Shown: positions 39,861 through 48,697 of the stretch, piece by piece
Layout: each line of letters opens with the position of its first letter
Position numbering within the stretch: the first letter of the stretch is position 1
Assembly (NCBI GenBank): GCA_028693055.1
Contig: JAQUWD010000004.1
Location: 1-64,000 of the forward strand
DNA: 64,000 nt
Reading direction: 5' to 3'
DNA from: Eubacteriales bacterium
GTDB lineage: Bacteria; Bacillota; Clostridia; Christensenellales; Aristaeellaceae
Notes under the pieces: model-generated
What the model was told of the DNA's origin: nothing
Seen by the model: only the letters and a program-made list of their open reading frames with translations
Database searches by the model: none
Program-made: the position numbers and the translations under genes

Positions 39861-40739
39861 ATGAATTCATATGTCTTTATGACAGATTCCGACTCTGATC
39901 TCCCTTGCCGGTACGTGGACGAGTTGGAACTGACGATGGTGTACATGCCTTATACCCTGAACGGAAAGGAATACTTCGATGATCTTGGGCGCGCAGGCAA
40001 GCAGAAGGAATACTTCGATAGCATGAGAAACGGAGCCGCTCCCGTTACCTCCTTGCTGCCTACCGCCGCCTATCTGGAATATTTTGAGCCTTGCTTTGAA
40101 GCCGGTAAGGATATCCTGTTCGTAGCCTTTTCCAGCCAGCTTTCCAGCACGATTAACAATATTTACGCCGCTCGGGAAGAACTTTTGGAAAAATACCCGG
40201 AACGCAAAATGATTGTGGTGGACACCCTCAGCATCTCTGCCCCCCAATCCATTTTGATCTTGAAGGCTCATGCCCTGTATCGGGATGGCAAAACCATGGA
40301 AGAGGTCGCCCAGTGGCTGGAAGAAAACAAGCTGCGGGCTCAGGCATTTTTTACGGTGGACGACTTGGTGTATCTGCGCCGGGGGGGCCGTATCAGCGCG
40401 GTAGCCGCCACCTTGGGTTCCATGCTCGACCTAAAGCCCATCATTGTGGAGGATCGTGCTGGCAAGCTGGTAAACACCGACAAGCTGCAGGGTCGCAAGC
40501 GTGCGCTGCGCTCTATTGCCGACCGGGCGGCTCAGAACATCGATAACCCTGCCGAGGCGCAGATGACGATTCTTCACGCAGACGCGCCGGAGGACGCGGC
40601 GCGTTTGGAGGCGCTCATGCGGGAACGCGTCCCGGAGCTGACGGAAATCAACATCCAATACGTTGGGCCGGTTATCGGCGCCCATTGCGGCCCCGGCACC
40701 ATTGCGGTCTGCTTCTTTGGTAAGGAGCGCAGCGTTTGA
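39861..40739 (+). CDS. DegV-family fatty-acid-binding protein
   Basis: A 292-residue DegV protein. DegV/FakB proteins hold a fatty acid for the kinase FakA. Motifs: FMTDSDSDLPCRYVDELELTMVYMPY, PVTSLLPTAAYLEYF, FVAFSSQLSSTINN (the SS pair contacts the carboxylate), VDTLSISAPQSILI, LRRGGRISAVAATLGSMLDLKPII and IGAHCGPGTIAV. Start chosen at 39861 with AAGGAGG upstream. Monocistronic, ended by a strong terminator. Lipid specificity cannot be read off. Confidence 0.9.
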   Translation: MNSYVFMTDSDSDLPCRYVDELELTMVYMPYTLNGKEYFDDLGRAGKQKEYFDSMRNGAAPVTSLLPTAAYLEYFEPCFEAGKDILFVAFSSQLSSTINNIYAAREELLEKYPERKMIVVDTLSISAPQSILILKAHALYRDGKTMEEVAQWLEENKLRAQAFFTVDDLVYLRRGGRISAVAATLGSMLDLKPIIVEDRAGKLVNTDKLQGRKRALRSIADRAAQNIDNPAEAQMTILHADAPEDAARLEALMRERVPELTEINIQYVGPVIGAHCGPGTIAVCFFGKERSV

Positions 40740-40786
40740 GACGAGGGACGGCTTCCCTCGTAAGCATCAGTAGAAACATTCCATCG

Positions 40787-40838
40787 AAAAGGCTCATACC
40801 TGCGGGGGATAACCGTTCCCCCGACGTATGAGCCTTTT
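40787..40838 (+). terminator. Bidirectional terminator after the DegV gene
   Basis: A 13-bp perfect stem (40787-40799 with 40826-40838) with an inner GGGGG/CCCCC stem (40804-40808/40818-40822). T-runs follow on the plus strand and A-runs precede it, so it can serve both the DegV gene and the opposing exporter operon. Confidence 0.85.
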
Positions 40839-40906
40839 TATTTACTTGTGCGGAATGCACCGTGTGTTGAACGGCTCCCCCTAGCGCGGTGCGTAATAGC
40901 TTTTTA

Positions 40907-42709
40907 TCATTCGCTGATTGTCTCTGTGATCGACATTTTCCGCATGCGCAAAATCGGGCTGCCGATCGCCGCAGCGGTTGCCAGCAGCGCAAACAGCAGC
41001 ATCAACCCCAACGGAAGCACGGGAACCTGCCAAACCCTGTAGGGGTAGTGCGAGGTAATGATCGACGCATACAATAGGCGGCTCGCCGTAAGCCCGGCCA
41101 AGCACCCCACGGCACAACCGGAGAGGGTGTAGGTAAGCGCTTCTGCCACGATCATTTTCGTCATCTGCCGAATGGACATACCAGCGGCGCGCATCGCGCC
41201 GTACTGCTTTGTTCGGACCGTTACGCTCATGGAGAGATTGTTTACCATGTTCAGAAGCGCAATTGCCCCAATAACGCCCAAAAAGGAATATAGACAGATG
41301 ACAAAGGCAAGGTAGGTGTTGCGCGTGCTTTGCCCGCGCAGATCCTTGAATGTGACGTTGCCGTCAATGCATTGTTGGATAGCCGCTACCTCCGCGTCGG
41401 TGATTTCCGGCGCGGTTTGTATGAATACTAGAGAGTAGCCTGTGACGCCCGTCAGCTTCGTAAAGGTTGCCTTCGAGGTGATGAGCGTGATAACGCCATC
41501 CGAGCCGCCATCCGCGCTGAATGGATTGTATTTTAGCCTCCCCGCAATCTCAAGCCAGTGCTCACCCACCTGAATCCGATCCCCGATTTGTATGGGAACC
41601 TCCTGATCTGCAATTAAAAGCACGGTATCGTCCCTTGCGGTTACATCCGCTAGACGGCTGCCCCGTTGCAGCAGGCTGTCCTTGGCTAGACACTCCAAAT
41701 CAAAGGAGTCATAAGAAATCAAATCCACGGCTTCGGCTCGAAAATCATCTTTTTCCACACTGGCTGGAAGGTTCAACGCACTGCAACGGCCAAAGGCTTG
41801 CAAAACGCCTGCCATGCTCTCCAGCCTGCTTGGCAAAGCGCCGTCCACCAAAGAGTCGGCGGCAGAGATCGTGAGGTCTGCCTCGTTGGAAAATTGGGGC
41901 ATCATGCAGTTGATTAAATCCACCATTGCGCAAAAGGAAAATAAGAGGATAATGCTGAGCGCAAAGGAACCGATCATCAGCAACAGGTTTTTCTTCCGCG
42001 CCGTTGCGTGATGAATGCCAAGCAGGGTTTCAATTTTGCAATATCGGCTTCTAAACCCATGGTTTACCGTGGATAATGTCTCCCCATTGCCCGAAACCGC
42101 CGCAATCGGCGAGACTTTGGCGGCTCGTCTGGCCGGTGCGCCTGCGGCTAGAAGCACCGTAACAACGCCCACCAAAACGCCGCTGAATATTCCGATCAGG
42201 CTAACGCCAAAAAGCGGAATGGAGCTGAATTCTTCTCCCACCCAATAGCGCAGCGCTGCGCACAGAAGCCATGCGCTGATGATACCGAGGATCACGCCCG
42301 CAGGCACAGCCGTTTTGCACCAGTTGAGCGCCTCCAAACGGACAAAACGAACGATTTGTTTTTTGCTCATACCGACGCAGCGCATCATGCCGAAGAATCG
42401 CGTTCTCTGGGCAACGTTGCTGCCGATGCTGCTGGAAATCATCAGAACACCCGCCAGCAAAATCAACACGAACAGCACTGCGGCAATGATAAAATAGTTC
42501 TGCGTAACCGGGCTAGTCGCCATAGCTAGCAGCGATTGCAGACCGTGCTTATCCATCAGCCGGTTCATTTCCATGCGAATGCCCATTTCCGCCATAGAAA
42601 ACACCGCCGTTACCATGAATACGGCGAATATGATGCATAGAATGGTAATGCGGTTTTGCCGCCAGTGGGTTTTAGCGGAGATGGGAATCAGCGATAAGTA
42701 GCTTTTCAT
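40907..42709 (-). CDS. FtsX-type ABC transporter permease
   Basis: A 600-residue permease with an N-terminal helix (about 23-42), a first FtsX block of three helices (about 73-195), a further helix (about 240-260), an extracytoplasmic domain of about 190 residues, and a second FtsX block of three helices (about 460-585). Conserved FtsX coupling motifs appear twice: RTRFFGMMRCVGMSKKQIVRFVRLEAL and RTKQYGAMRAAGMSIRQMTKMIVAEAL. This is the layout of peptide-sensing or -exporting permeases coupled to two-component systems. ATGA overlap with the ATPase gene; a GGGAGGTG site supports the start at 42709. Confidence 0.9.
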   Translation of the reverse strand: MKSYLSLIPISAKTHWRQNRITILCIIFAVFMVTAVFSMAEMGIRMEMNRLMDKHGLQSLLAMATSPVTQNYFIIAAVLFVLILLAGVLMISSSIGSNVAQRTRFFGMMRCVGMSKKQIVRFVRLEALNWCKTAVPAGVILGIISAWLLCAALRYWVGEEFSSIPLFGVSLIGIFSGVLVGVVTVLLAAGAPARRAAKVSPIAAVSGNGETLSTVNHGFRSRYCKIETLLGIHHATARKKNLLLMIGSFALSIILLFSFCAMVDLINCMMPQFSNEADLTISAADSLVDGALPSRLESMAGVLQAFGRCSALNLPASVEKDDFRAEAVDLISYDSFDLECLAKDSLLQRGSRLADVTARDDTVLLIADQEVPIQIGDRIQVGEHWLEIAGRLKYNPFSADGGSDGVITLITSKATFTKLTGVTGYSLVFIQTAPEITDAEVAAIQQCIDGNVTFKDLRGQSTRNTYLAFVICLYSFLGVIGAIALLNMVNNLSMSVTVRTKQYGAMRAAGMSIRQMTKMIVAEALTYTLSGCAVGCLAGLTASRLLYASIITSHYPYRVWQVPVLPLGLMLLFALLATAAAIGSPILRMRKMSITETISE

Positions 42710-43389
42710 TCCCGACACCTCCCAAAATCGGTAAGGACGCCGTCGGAAACCTGCAAAATTCGATCCGCAGACTGCGCTACGGTTTTGCTGTGAGTGATCA
42801 TCACAATTGTCTGCTCGTATTTTTGGGCGGCTTCTTTTAAAAGGGCAATCACCTCGCGGGTGTTTTGCGAATCCAAATTGCCGGTCGGTTCATCCGCCAG
42901 TATCAATGCGGGCCGGGTAAAAAGCGCTCGCCCAATGGCAACCCGCTGCTGCTGCCCGCCGGAAAGCTGGCTGGGGAGATGACTGCGGCGTTCGGTTAGG
43001 TTCAGCACCGATAGCAGCTCGTCCAGATGCCGCTGGTCTGGCTTTTGGTAATCCAGCAGCACGGGAAACAGAATGTTTTGCTCCACCGTCAGCTCGGGAA
43101 TAAGGTTGAAGCTTTGAAAAATAAAGCCGATGCTTCTGCGGCGAAAGACGGTTAAGCGGCTTTCTTCCATGGAAAAAATATCTTTGCCGTCAATTCGCAC
43201 CTTTCCGGTGGTGGGGACGTCCAGTCCGCCCAGTAAATGAAGCAGCGTGCTCTTGCCGGAGCCGGATTCGCCTACGACTGCCACAAACTCGCCCTTGGGG
43301 ACGGAAAAGCTGACGTCTTTTAACGCATGGACAGCGTTATCGCCCTTTCCATAGGTCTTTGAAAGAAGCTCTACTTCCAACAAATTCAT
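42706..43389 (-). CDS. ABC transporter ATPase (MacB/LolD/BceA-type)
   Basis: A 227-residue ATPase: Walker [22 protein letters not shown], signature [33 protein letters not shown] (the EPTGNLDS form is diagnostic of the MacB/LolD/BceA group), and H-loop MITHSKTVA. Start taken at MNLLEVELL (43389); 14 upstream codons lie in the intergenic gap. Coupled to the permease by ATGA. Confidence 0.93.
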   Translation of the reverse strand: MNLLEVELLSKTYGKGDNAVHALKDVSFSVPKGEFVAVVGESGSGKSTLLHLLGGLDVPTTGKVRIDGKDIFSMEESRLTVFRRRSIGFIFQSFNLIPELTVEQNILFPVLLDYQKPDQRHLDELLSVLNLTERRSHLPSQLSGGQQQRVAIGRALFTRPALILADEPTGNLDSQNTREVIALLKEAAQKYEQTIVMITHSKTVAQSADRILQVSDGVLTDFGRCRE

Positions 43390-43461
43390 ACATTGCACCT
43401 CGCCTTTGCTTGAATAAGGAAAGGATAGCATCCTAAGCTGACATTACGATGACAGAAATGC

Positions 43462-44499
43462 CTACATTTTTGTAGGAATGGGAAAATAGAGGGTAAAGCG
43501 AGCGCCGTTTCCCAGCGAGCTTTCCACCTCGATGGTTCCGCCGTGAGCTTCAATCACCGCCTTGGCGATCGGTAAGCCCAGCCCAACGCCTTGCGTGTCG
43601 GTAGAAAAGCGGCTGCGGTAGAAACGCTTAAAAATATAGGGAAGGTCTTCGGGATGGACGCCGTTACCGTTATCCTGTACCACGATTTGAACCGCCCCTG
43701 CATAGCTATTCCATGTGACCTCGACCCAATCCCCTTCATTGGTATGATCCAGCGCATTTTTCATGAGGTTTCCAATTGCTTCGGTCAGCCAGAGACGGTC
43801 GCCGTTCAGCGTCACATTCTCCGGCCCAGACAGCAAAAGCTGCTTTCCCTCCTGTTTTTGCCGCCAAGTAAAGCTCTTTGCGATCTCTCCCAGCAGCTCG
43901 GAAAGGTCATTGTCCACTTTTTGCAGAACAATTGTTCCAGCGTCCAGCTTTGCCATTTTCAATAGGCTCTGCACCAGCGCTTCGATTCGGTCCAGCTCCG
44001 CCTCCGAACGGTTTGTAAACTCCGTTCGGGTAACGGGGTCGCCGCCCTCGCTCTGTAAAATGCCATTGTAGATACTAAGCGCCGCTAACGGCGTTTTTAG
44101 CTGATGGGATATGTTTGAAAGGGTCTGCTGCAAAAATTCCTTCGCCTTGGCCTCGTTTTCAGCATGGGCGTTTAGGATAGAGGCAAGGGAATTGATCTCG
44201 TGAAACAGTCGATAAAGCTTGCCCTCCTCCTCGCAGGGGATACGAGCGTTTCGGTCGCCGCTGAGATAAGCCGCAATTGTTTTAGAGGCGGCCTCCATTT
44301 GCTGCTCCTGTTGATCAAAATAACGTACAAAAAGTGCAAGCACAACCCCCGCCAAAAGGAGCCCGCCCGCGAAAAGTAAAAAAGCCGCATAAGCCGGCGC
44401 TGTCAATAAAACAGCAACGCTGGCAGCGGCGTAGGCTAAAACGCAGTAAAGGCTGTGCCGAAACACAGCCCGGAACCCTTCGTTTACAAATAGTCTCAT
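43462..44499 (-). CDS. Sensor histidine kinase of the exporter locus
   Basis: A 345-residue kinase with two closely spaced transmembrane helices (about 17-35 and 38-60) and almost no extracellular loop, then HAMP-like linker, HisKA with phosphoacceptor His132 in SNISHQLKTPLAAL, and HATPase boxes (NLMKNALDHT, DNGNGV, GVGLGLPIAKA). Kinases with such short loops usually sense through a partner ABC permease. Its start overlaps the response-regulator gene by ATGA. Confidence 0.92.
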   Translation of the reverse strand: MRLFVNEGFRAVFRHSLYCVLAYAAASVAVLLTAPAYAAFLLFAGGLLLAGVVLALFVRYFDQQEQQMEAASKTIAAYLSGDRNARIPCEEEGKLYRLFHEINSLASILNAHAENEAKAKEFLQQTLSNISHQLKTPLAALSIYNGILQSEGGDPVTRTEFTNRSEAELDRIEALVQSLLKMAKLDAGTIVLQKVDNDLSELLGEIAKSFTWRQKQEGKQLLLSGPENVTLNGDRLWLTEAIGNLMKNALDHTNEGDWVEVTWNSYAGAVQIVVQDNGNGVHPEDLPYIFKRFYRSRFSTDTQGVGLGLPIAKAVIEAHGGTIEVESSLGNGARFTLYFPIPTKM

Positions 44500-45194
44500 A
44501 GGGAGCAGGCCCCCTTTGCATTCCATTGGTAGCCCACGCCCCGCACGGTAAGGATCCATTGTGGGTTCGCCGGGTCGTCCTCAATTTTGGCGCGGAGCCT
44601 TCGAATGTAGACAGTCAGCGTGTTGCCGTTGACGAAATCCCCCTTGCAGTCCCACAGCTTGGATAGAATCTGCTCGGAGGACAAAACGCAGCCTGGGTTT
44701 TCCATAAACAGACGAAGCAGGCGAAACTCGCCGCTGGTCAGTGAAAGGGAAGCCCCGTTTTTGCTTGCCTTCATCCCCAACAAATCCAGCTGAATCGAAT
44801 TGGAACTGAGCACAGGGTCCGTCTGCGCGTATTGCTCGCTTCGCCGCAGCAATGCATGGATGCGGGAGAGAAAAACGGCCAGCTTAAAGGGTTTGGTGAT
44901 GTAATCGTCCCCGCCTAGGTCAAGCCCCATGATAACGTCGGTTTCCTCGTCTGCCGCCGTTAAAAAAACGATGGGCGTTTTGGAGACGGCTCGCACCTCT
45001 TTACAAAAATCGAAGCCCACGCCGTCCGGCAGCGAAACATCCAGCACGATCAAATCAAAGTGCGAATTTTGCCATGAGGCTTTTGCATTCTGAAGGGTGC
45101 GGGCAACCTCCACTTCGTAGCCCTGCCTTGTTAGGGCAATGGATAAGCCGTTAACCAAGCTCAAATCGTCTTCAACCAATAGGATTTTTGACAT
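44496..45194 (-). CDS. OmpR-family response regulator of the exporter locus
   Basis: A 232-residue regulator: receiver with phosphoacceptor Asp52 in LIVLDVSLPDG and KPF near 102, followed by an OmpR-type winged helix ending WILTVRGVGYQWN. First gene of a four-gene unit (regulator, kinase, ATPase, permease). It most likely activates the ATPase-permease genes; a 72-base gap before the ATPase gene could hold its binding site. Confidence 0.94.
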   Translation of the reverse strand: MSKILLVEDDLSLVNGLSIALTRQGYEVEVARTLQNAKASWQNSHFDLIVLDVSLPDGVGFDFCKEVRAVSKTPIVFLTAADEETDVIMGLDLGGDDYITKPFKLAVFLSRIHALLRRSEQYAQTDPVLSSNSIQLDLLGMKASKNGASLSLTSGEFRLLRLFMENPGCVLSSEQILSKLWDCKGDFVNGNTLTVYIRRLRAKIEDDPANPQWILTVRGVGYQWNAKGACSL

Positions 45195-45420
45195 TTTCGT
45201 ACCTTACTCGAGTTGCATTTTTTTACAATCGATCGGATTGTCCAGTATCCAGCTTCATGCCGTACTTGCCCACGTTTTGATGATCCGCGCCACTCTTGCC
45301 CGTCAATTACAAGTAAAAGATTTCCTAGAGATGCAGTCAAGATAGAATACTAACAGGCTATTATTGTGAATATAAAAGATTGGTATAGTAAGTCCATCAA
45401 ACGCTAAGGAATGGTGAAGC

Positions 45421-45741
45421 ATGGATTATGTCGATATGGGCAGCCGCGTACGTAAACAGCGGCAGGCCATGGGCTTGACCCAAGAGGAGCTTGCAGAAAA
45501 AATCAACGTAAGCACGTCTTTTATCGGGCATGTAGAGCGCGGCTCCCGCAAGGGCAGCATGGATACGGTGGTGGCGCTTGCCAACGCGCTGAATGTCAGC
45601 ATGGATTATTTGCTTTCCGCCAGTCTGAATAACAACGGCCTTGGCCCCATGCCTCAGGGCCTTAGCAAGAAGCAGAAGGACGTTATGCACGAAATTCTGT
45701 CTACTTTGCAAAACCAACTGGGCGAGTGGAATAAGGACTGA
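45421..45741 (+). CDS. XRE-family helix-turn-helix regulator
   Basis: A 106-residue protein with an N-terminal Cro/C1-type helix-turn-helix: MGSRVRKQRQAMGLTQEELAEKINVSTSFIGHVERGSRKGSMDTVVALANALNVSMDYLL. The C-terminal 40 residues are helical (KKQKDVMHEILSTLQNQLGEW) and may serve dimerisation. Target unknown. It is convergent with dapB, with only two bases between the stop codons, inside a small palindrome. Confidence 0.9.
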   Translation: MDYVDMGSRVRKQRQAMGLTQEELAEKINVSTSFIGHVERGSRKGSMDTVVALANALNVSMDYLLSASLNNNGLGPMPQGLSKKQKDVMHEILSTLQNQLGEWNKD

Positions 45742-45752
45742 GCCTAGCTCAG
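45738..45752. repeat. Palindrome at the convergent XRE/dapB stop codons
   Basis: CTGAGC (45738-45743) and GCTCAG (45747-45752) flank CTA. It contains the stop codons of both genes. No T-run on either side, so termination here would be weak. Confidence 0.6.
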
Positions 45753-46505
45753 AATCGCCTCCACCACGTCTGACATCGCATACATACCAGCCGGCTTCCC
45801 CGCTAGAAACCGCGCCGCGCGAAGCGCGCCTTGAGCAAATAAGGAGCGGTTCTCCGCCCGGTGGGTCAAAATGAGTTCTTCTCCGTTGCCATAAAAACCA
45901 ATCTCGTGCTCCCCGGTGACGGTGCCGCCACGAACGGCATGAATGCCGATTTCCTCCGGCTGCCGTTTCGCGTTGCGTCCATACCGCCCATAGACTGGTT
46001 CTTGAGCGTCGGCTCTTTCATGCCGCACCGCTTCATAAAGCATCAAGGCGGTGCCGCTGGGGCTGTCCACCTTCATTTTGTGGTGCTTCTCCACAATCTC
46101 AACATCAAAATCATCCCCCAGCGCCTTGGCTGCCATGGCTACCAGCTTGCAGAGCACATTGATGCCCAAGCTCATATTGGCGCTACGGAAAATAGCCACC
46201 GTGCTGGAGGCTTCCTGAATCTGTGCCAGTTCTACGTCGGTATAGCCGGTGGTGCAAAGCACGGCGGGCAGCTTTGCCCGCTTCAGCAGTCCTAGCAGCT
46301 CGCTTAGGCCGTCGGGCCGAGAGAAATCTACCAGCACATCCGCCGCCGCCGTAACCTGATCAAAGCTGGTTACGATGGGATATTCCGTCGGCTGACCCGC
46401 ATAGGCCACATCCACACCGCAGACGATTTCGATCCCCGCTTCTCCGGCGGCTTCCGTTACCTGTTTGCCCATACGGCCTAAAGCCCCGCCCAATATGATC
46501 TTCAC
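45744..46505 (-). CDS. dapB: 4-Hydroxy-tetrahydrodipicolinate reductase
   Basis: A 253-residue NAD(P)H-dependent reductase of lysine/DAP synthesis. Motifs: IILGGALGRMGKQV (dinucleotide binding), SRPDGLSELLGLLKRAKLPAVLCTTGY, and the active-site EIVEKHHKMKVDSPSGTAL. The GTG start at 46505 overlaps the dapA stop (GTGA); upstream codons of the open frame lie in dapA. Third gene of asd-dapA-dapB. Confidence 0.95.
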   Translation of the reverse strand: MKIILGGALGRMGKQVTEAAGEAGIEIVCGVDVAYAGQPTEYPIVTSFDQVTAAADVLVDFSRPDGLSELLGLLKRAKLPAVLCTTGYTDVELAQIQEASSTVAIFRSANMSLGINVLCKLVAMAAKALGDDFDVEIVEKHHKMKVDSPSGTALMLYEAVRHERADAQEPVYGRYGRNAKRQPEEIGIHAVRGGTVTGEHEIGFYGNGEELILTHRAENRSLFAQGALRAARFLAGKPAGMYAMSDVVEAILS

Positions 46506-47383
46506 GCTTTCCAATCCTCCATGGCTTTTACCAGCATCGCCCGCACGCCGTCTCCGGCGGGGATCAAGGGCAGGCGCAGCTCTCCGCTGCACAGCCCAAG
46601 CTTTTCCATGCCGTACTTGCAGGGAATGGGGCTGACCTCGCTGAACAGGGCGCGGACGAGGGGCAGCAGCTTGATTTGCAGATTGAGAGCGCCGTCGCTG
46701 TCCCCGGCGAAATATAACCGCGTCAGCTCTGCCGTCACCCGAGGGTACATGTTGGCTACCACGGAAATCACACCTTGAGCGCCTAACGCTAGCAAGGGAG
46801 CGATCATATCGTCGTTTCCGCTATAGAGCGCCATTTTTCCGTCCATGGCGCTGACCTTTTCCATTATCAACGGCATTTGAAAGCTGCTTTCCTTTAACGC
46901 GATGAAACGGCCGGAGGGCAGCAGACGGCGGATGGTCTCAGGCATTATTTCCAAATTGGTACGGCTGGGCACATTGTAGAGTACAATGGGCAGCTCCGTA
47001 TGCTCCGCCACCGCCATGAAATGGGCGTACAGCCCTTCCTGGGTGGTTTTGTTATAGTAAGGCGTAACCACCAGCTGGGCGGCGCAGCCCAGATTGCGGT
47101 ACCGCTTTTCGGTATCGATTACGGTTTGGGTGCAGTTGCTGCCGGTGCCGCAAATGATGGGAATCCGTCCGGCGGCTGCCTTGACGGTTTCCCGTACAAC
47201 GGTCTCCCGCTCGTCCGGGATCATGGTGGCAGGCTCGCCGGTGGTTCCGCAAGCCACAATCGCAGCCGTGCCATTTTCAATCTGGAAGTCTACCAAGCGG
47301 CGCAAAGCGGGCAGATCAACCTCTCCGTTTTGAAAGGGCGTTACCAACGCTACAGCGCTGCCGCGAAACAAGGGATTTGCCAT
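46502..47383 (-). CDS. dapA: 4-Hydroxy-tetrahydrodipicolinate synthase
   Basis: A 293-residue class-I aldolase condensing pyruvate with aspartate semialdehyde. Motifs: ALVTPFQNGEVDL, ACGTTGEPATM, YYNKTTQEGLYAHF, YNVPSRTNLEIMPET and Schiff-base Lys in FIALKESS. Start at 47383 (MANPLF) with GGAGGAAA upstream. Between asd (gap 14 bases) and dapB. Confidence 0.96.
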   Translation of the reverse strand: MANPLFRGSAVALVTPFQNGEVDLPALRRLVDFQIENGTAAIVACGTTGEPATMIPDERETVVRETVKAAAGRIPIICGTGSNCTQTVIDTEKRYRNLGCAAQLVVTPYYNKTTQEGLYAHFMAVAEHTELPIVLYNVPSRTNLEIMPETIRRLLPSGRFIALKESSFQMPLIMEKVSAMDGKMALYSGNDDMIAPLLALGAQGVISVVANMYPRVTAELTRLYFAGDSDGALNLQIKLLPLVRALFSEVSPIPCKYGMEKLGLCSGELRLPLIPAGDGVRAMLVKAMEDWKA

Positions 47384-47397
47384 AAGGTTTCCTCCTG

Positions 47398-48489
47398 TCA
47401 GGGCTTCTTGTGGGGAATGTAGCCAAGCTTGCACAGATATTCAGCGCTGAGCACACCGCCACCGGCCGCGCCCCGCAAGGTGTTATGGCTCAGACAGACA
47501 AACTTGTAGTCCAGCACTTGATCGTCCCGCAATCTACCGATGGAAATGGTCATACCGTTGCCCAGCTCGCGATCTAGCCGGGTTTGGGGGCGGGAGGGAT
47601 CCTCGAAATAGGTGATAAAGCGCTCCGGCGAGGAGGGTAGGTCGAGCCCGGCGGTCATGGGCTTGCAGTGCTCCCAGCGCTCCAAAATTTCTTCCTTGGT
47701 GGGCTTGCGCTTAAACTTGACGCTGGCAGCGGCCATGTGACCGTCGGAGCAAGCCACCCGCAGGCATTGGGCGCTGATGCGGGGCATAGCGGAATCCACG
47801 ATGCAGCCATCCTCCACATGCCCGTAAATCTTCAACGGCTCGCATTCGCTTTTCTCATCCTCGCCGCCGATGTAGGGTATCACGTTATCCACCATTTCCG
47901 GCCATGTATCAAAGGTCTTGCCAGCGCCGCTGATGGCTTGATAGGTGCATACAACCACCTGCTCCGGTTCAAAATCCAGAAGGGGCCACAGGGCGGGCAC
48001 ATAGCTCTGAATGCTACAATTGGGCTTTACTACAATAAAGCCAACCTTGGTGCCTAAACGCTTGCGCTGGGCCTCGATTACCTTGACGTGATCGCCGTTG
48101 ATTTCGGGAATCAGCATAGGCACGTCGACGGTATGTCGGTTTGCGCTGTTGTTGGAAATGACGGGGGTTTCCGTCCGGGCATAGGCTTCCTCCAACGCGA
48201 GGATCTCATCCTTTTTCATGTCCACGGCACAGAAAACAAAGTCCACCTTGCTAGCCACGGACGCAACGTCCGACGCGTCCTCTACCATCAGCTTGCCGAT
48301 GTTTTCTGGGATGGGGCGATCCTTGAAGGCCCACCGCGCGCCGACAGCCTCGGCGTAGGTCTTTCCCGCGCTGCGGCTGCTGGCGGCTAAGCAGACCACC
48401 TCAAACCAAGGATGGTTCGCCAAAAGAAGGGCAAAACGCTGACCCACCATGCCCGTCGCTCCAATGATTCCCACACGATATTTTTCCAT
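47398..48489 (-). CDS. asd: Aspartate-semialdehyde dehydrogenase (long, archaeal/fungal-like type)
   Basis: A 363-residue enzyme reducing aspartyl phosphate to the semialdehyde. Motifs: VGIIGATGMVGQRFALLLANHP, NNSANRHTVDVPMLIPEING, nucleophile Cys in VVKPNCSIQSYVPALWPL, and ISGAGKTFDTWPEM. Length and the PNCSIQ form fit the archaeal/fungal-type group found in some Clostridia rather than the short Gram-negative one. The ATG at 48489 has better spacing to GAGG than 48495. First gene of asd-dapA-dapB. Confidence 0.93.
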   Translation of the reverse strand: MEKYRVGIIGATGMVGQRFALLLANHPWFEVVCLAASSRSAGKTYAEAVGARWAFKDRPIPENIGKLMVEDASDVASVASKVDFVFCAVDMKKDEILALEEAYARTETPVISNNSANRHTVDVPMLIPEINGDHVKVIEAQRKRLGTKVGFIVVKPNCSIQSYVPALWPLLDFEPEQVVVCTYQAISGAGKTFDTWPEMVDNVIPYIGGEDEKSECEPLKIYGHVEDGCIVDSAMPRISAQCLRVACSDGHMAAASVKFKRKPTKEEILERWEHCKPMTAGLDLPSSPERFITYFEDPSRPQTRLDRELGNGMTISIGRLRDDQVLDYKFVCLSHNTLRGAAGGGVLSAEYLCKLGYIPHKKP

Positions 48490-48597
48490 ACGCATAACCT
48501 CGTTTCTCCGTCTTAGGCTGCGCTGCGCCCTACCAAGGTATGCGGGAAAATGCAGCCTGTGACAGATTTTACAAACGCCGCCAAAGCGGTAGTTTAA

Positions 48598-48626
48598 AGG
48601 ATAGCATGCCGTAAAAGGCTTGTCAA
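48598..48626 (-). promoter_or_regulatory. Promoter of asd-dapA-dapB
   Basis: Minus-strand TTGACA (48621-48626), 17-base spacer, TATCCT (48598-48603). The leader of about 100 bases contains a hairpin (48515-48521 with 48552-48558). It is too short for a lysine riboswitch, and I see no T-run. Confidence 0.75.
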
Positions 48627-48697
48627 TGCGAACCCCGGCCCCGGAAAAAGTAGATACGAAAAAAGTACACCAGCGCTGTTATCAAAGTACAGCCGTT

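Noticed and set aside
48490..48600. Lysine riboswitch upstream of asd
   Set aside because: Leader too short and lacks the five-way junction elements; no terminator.
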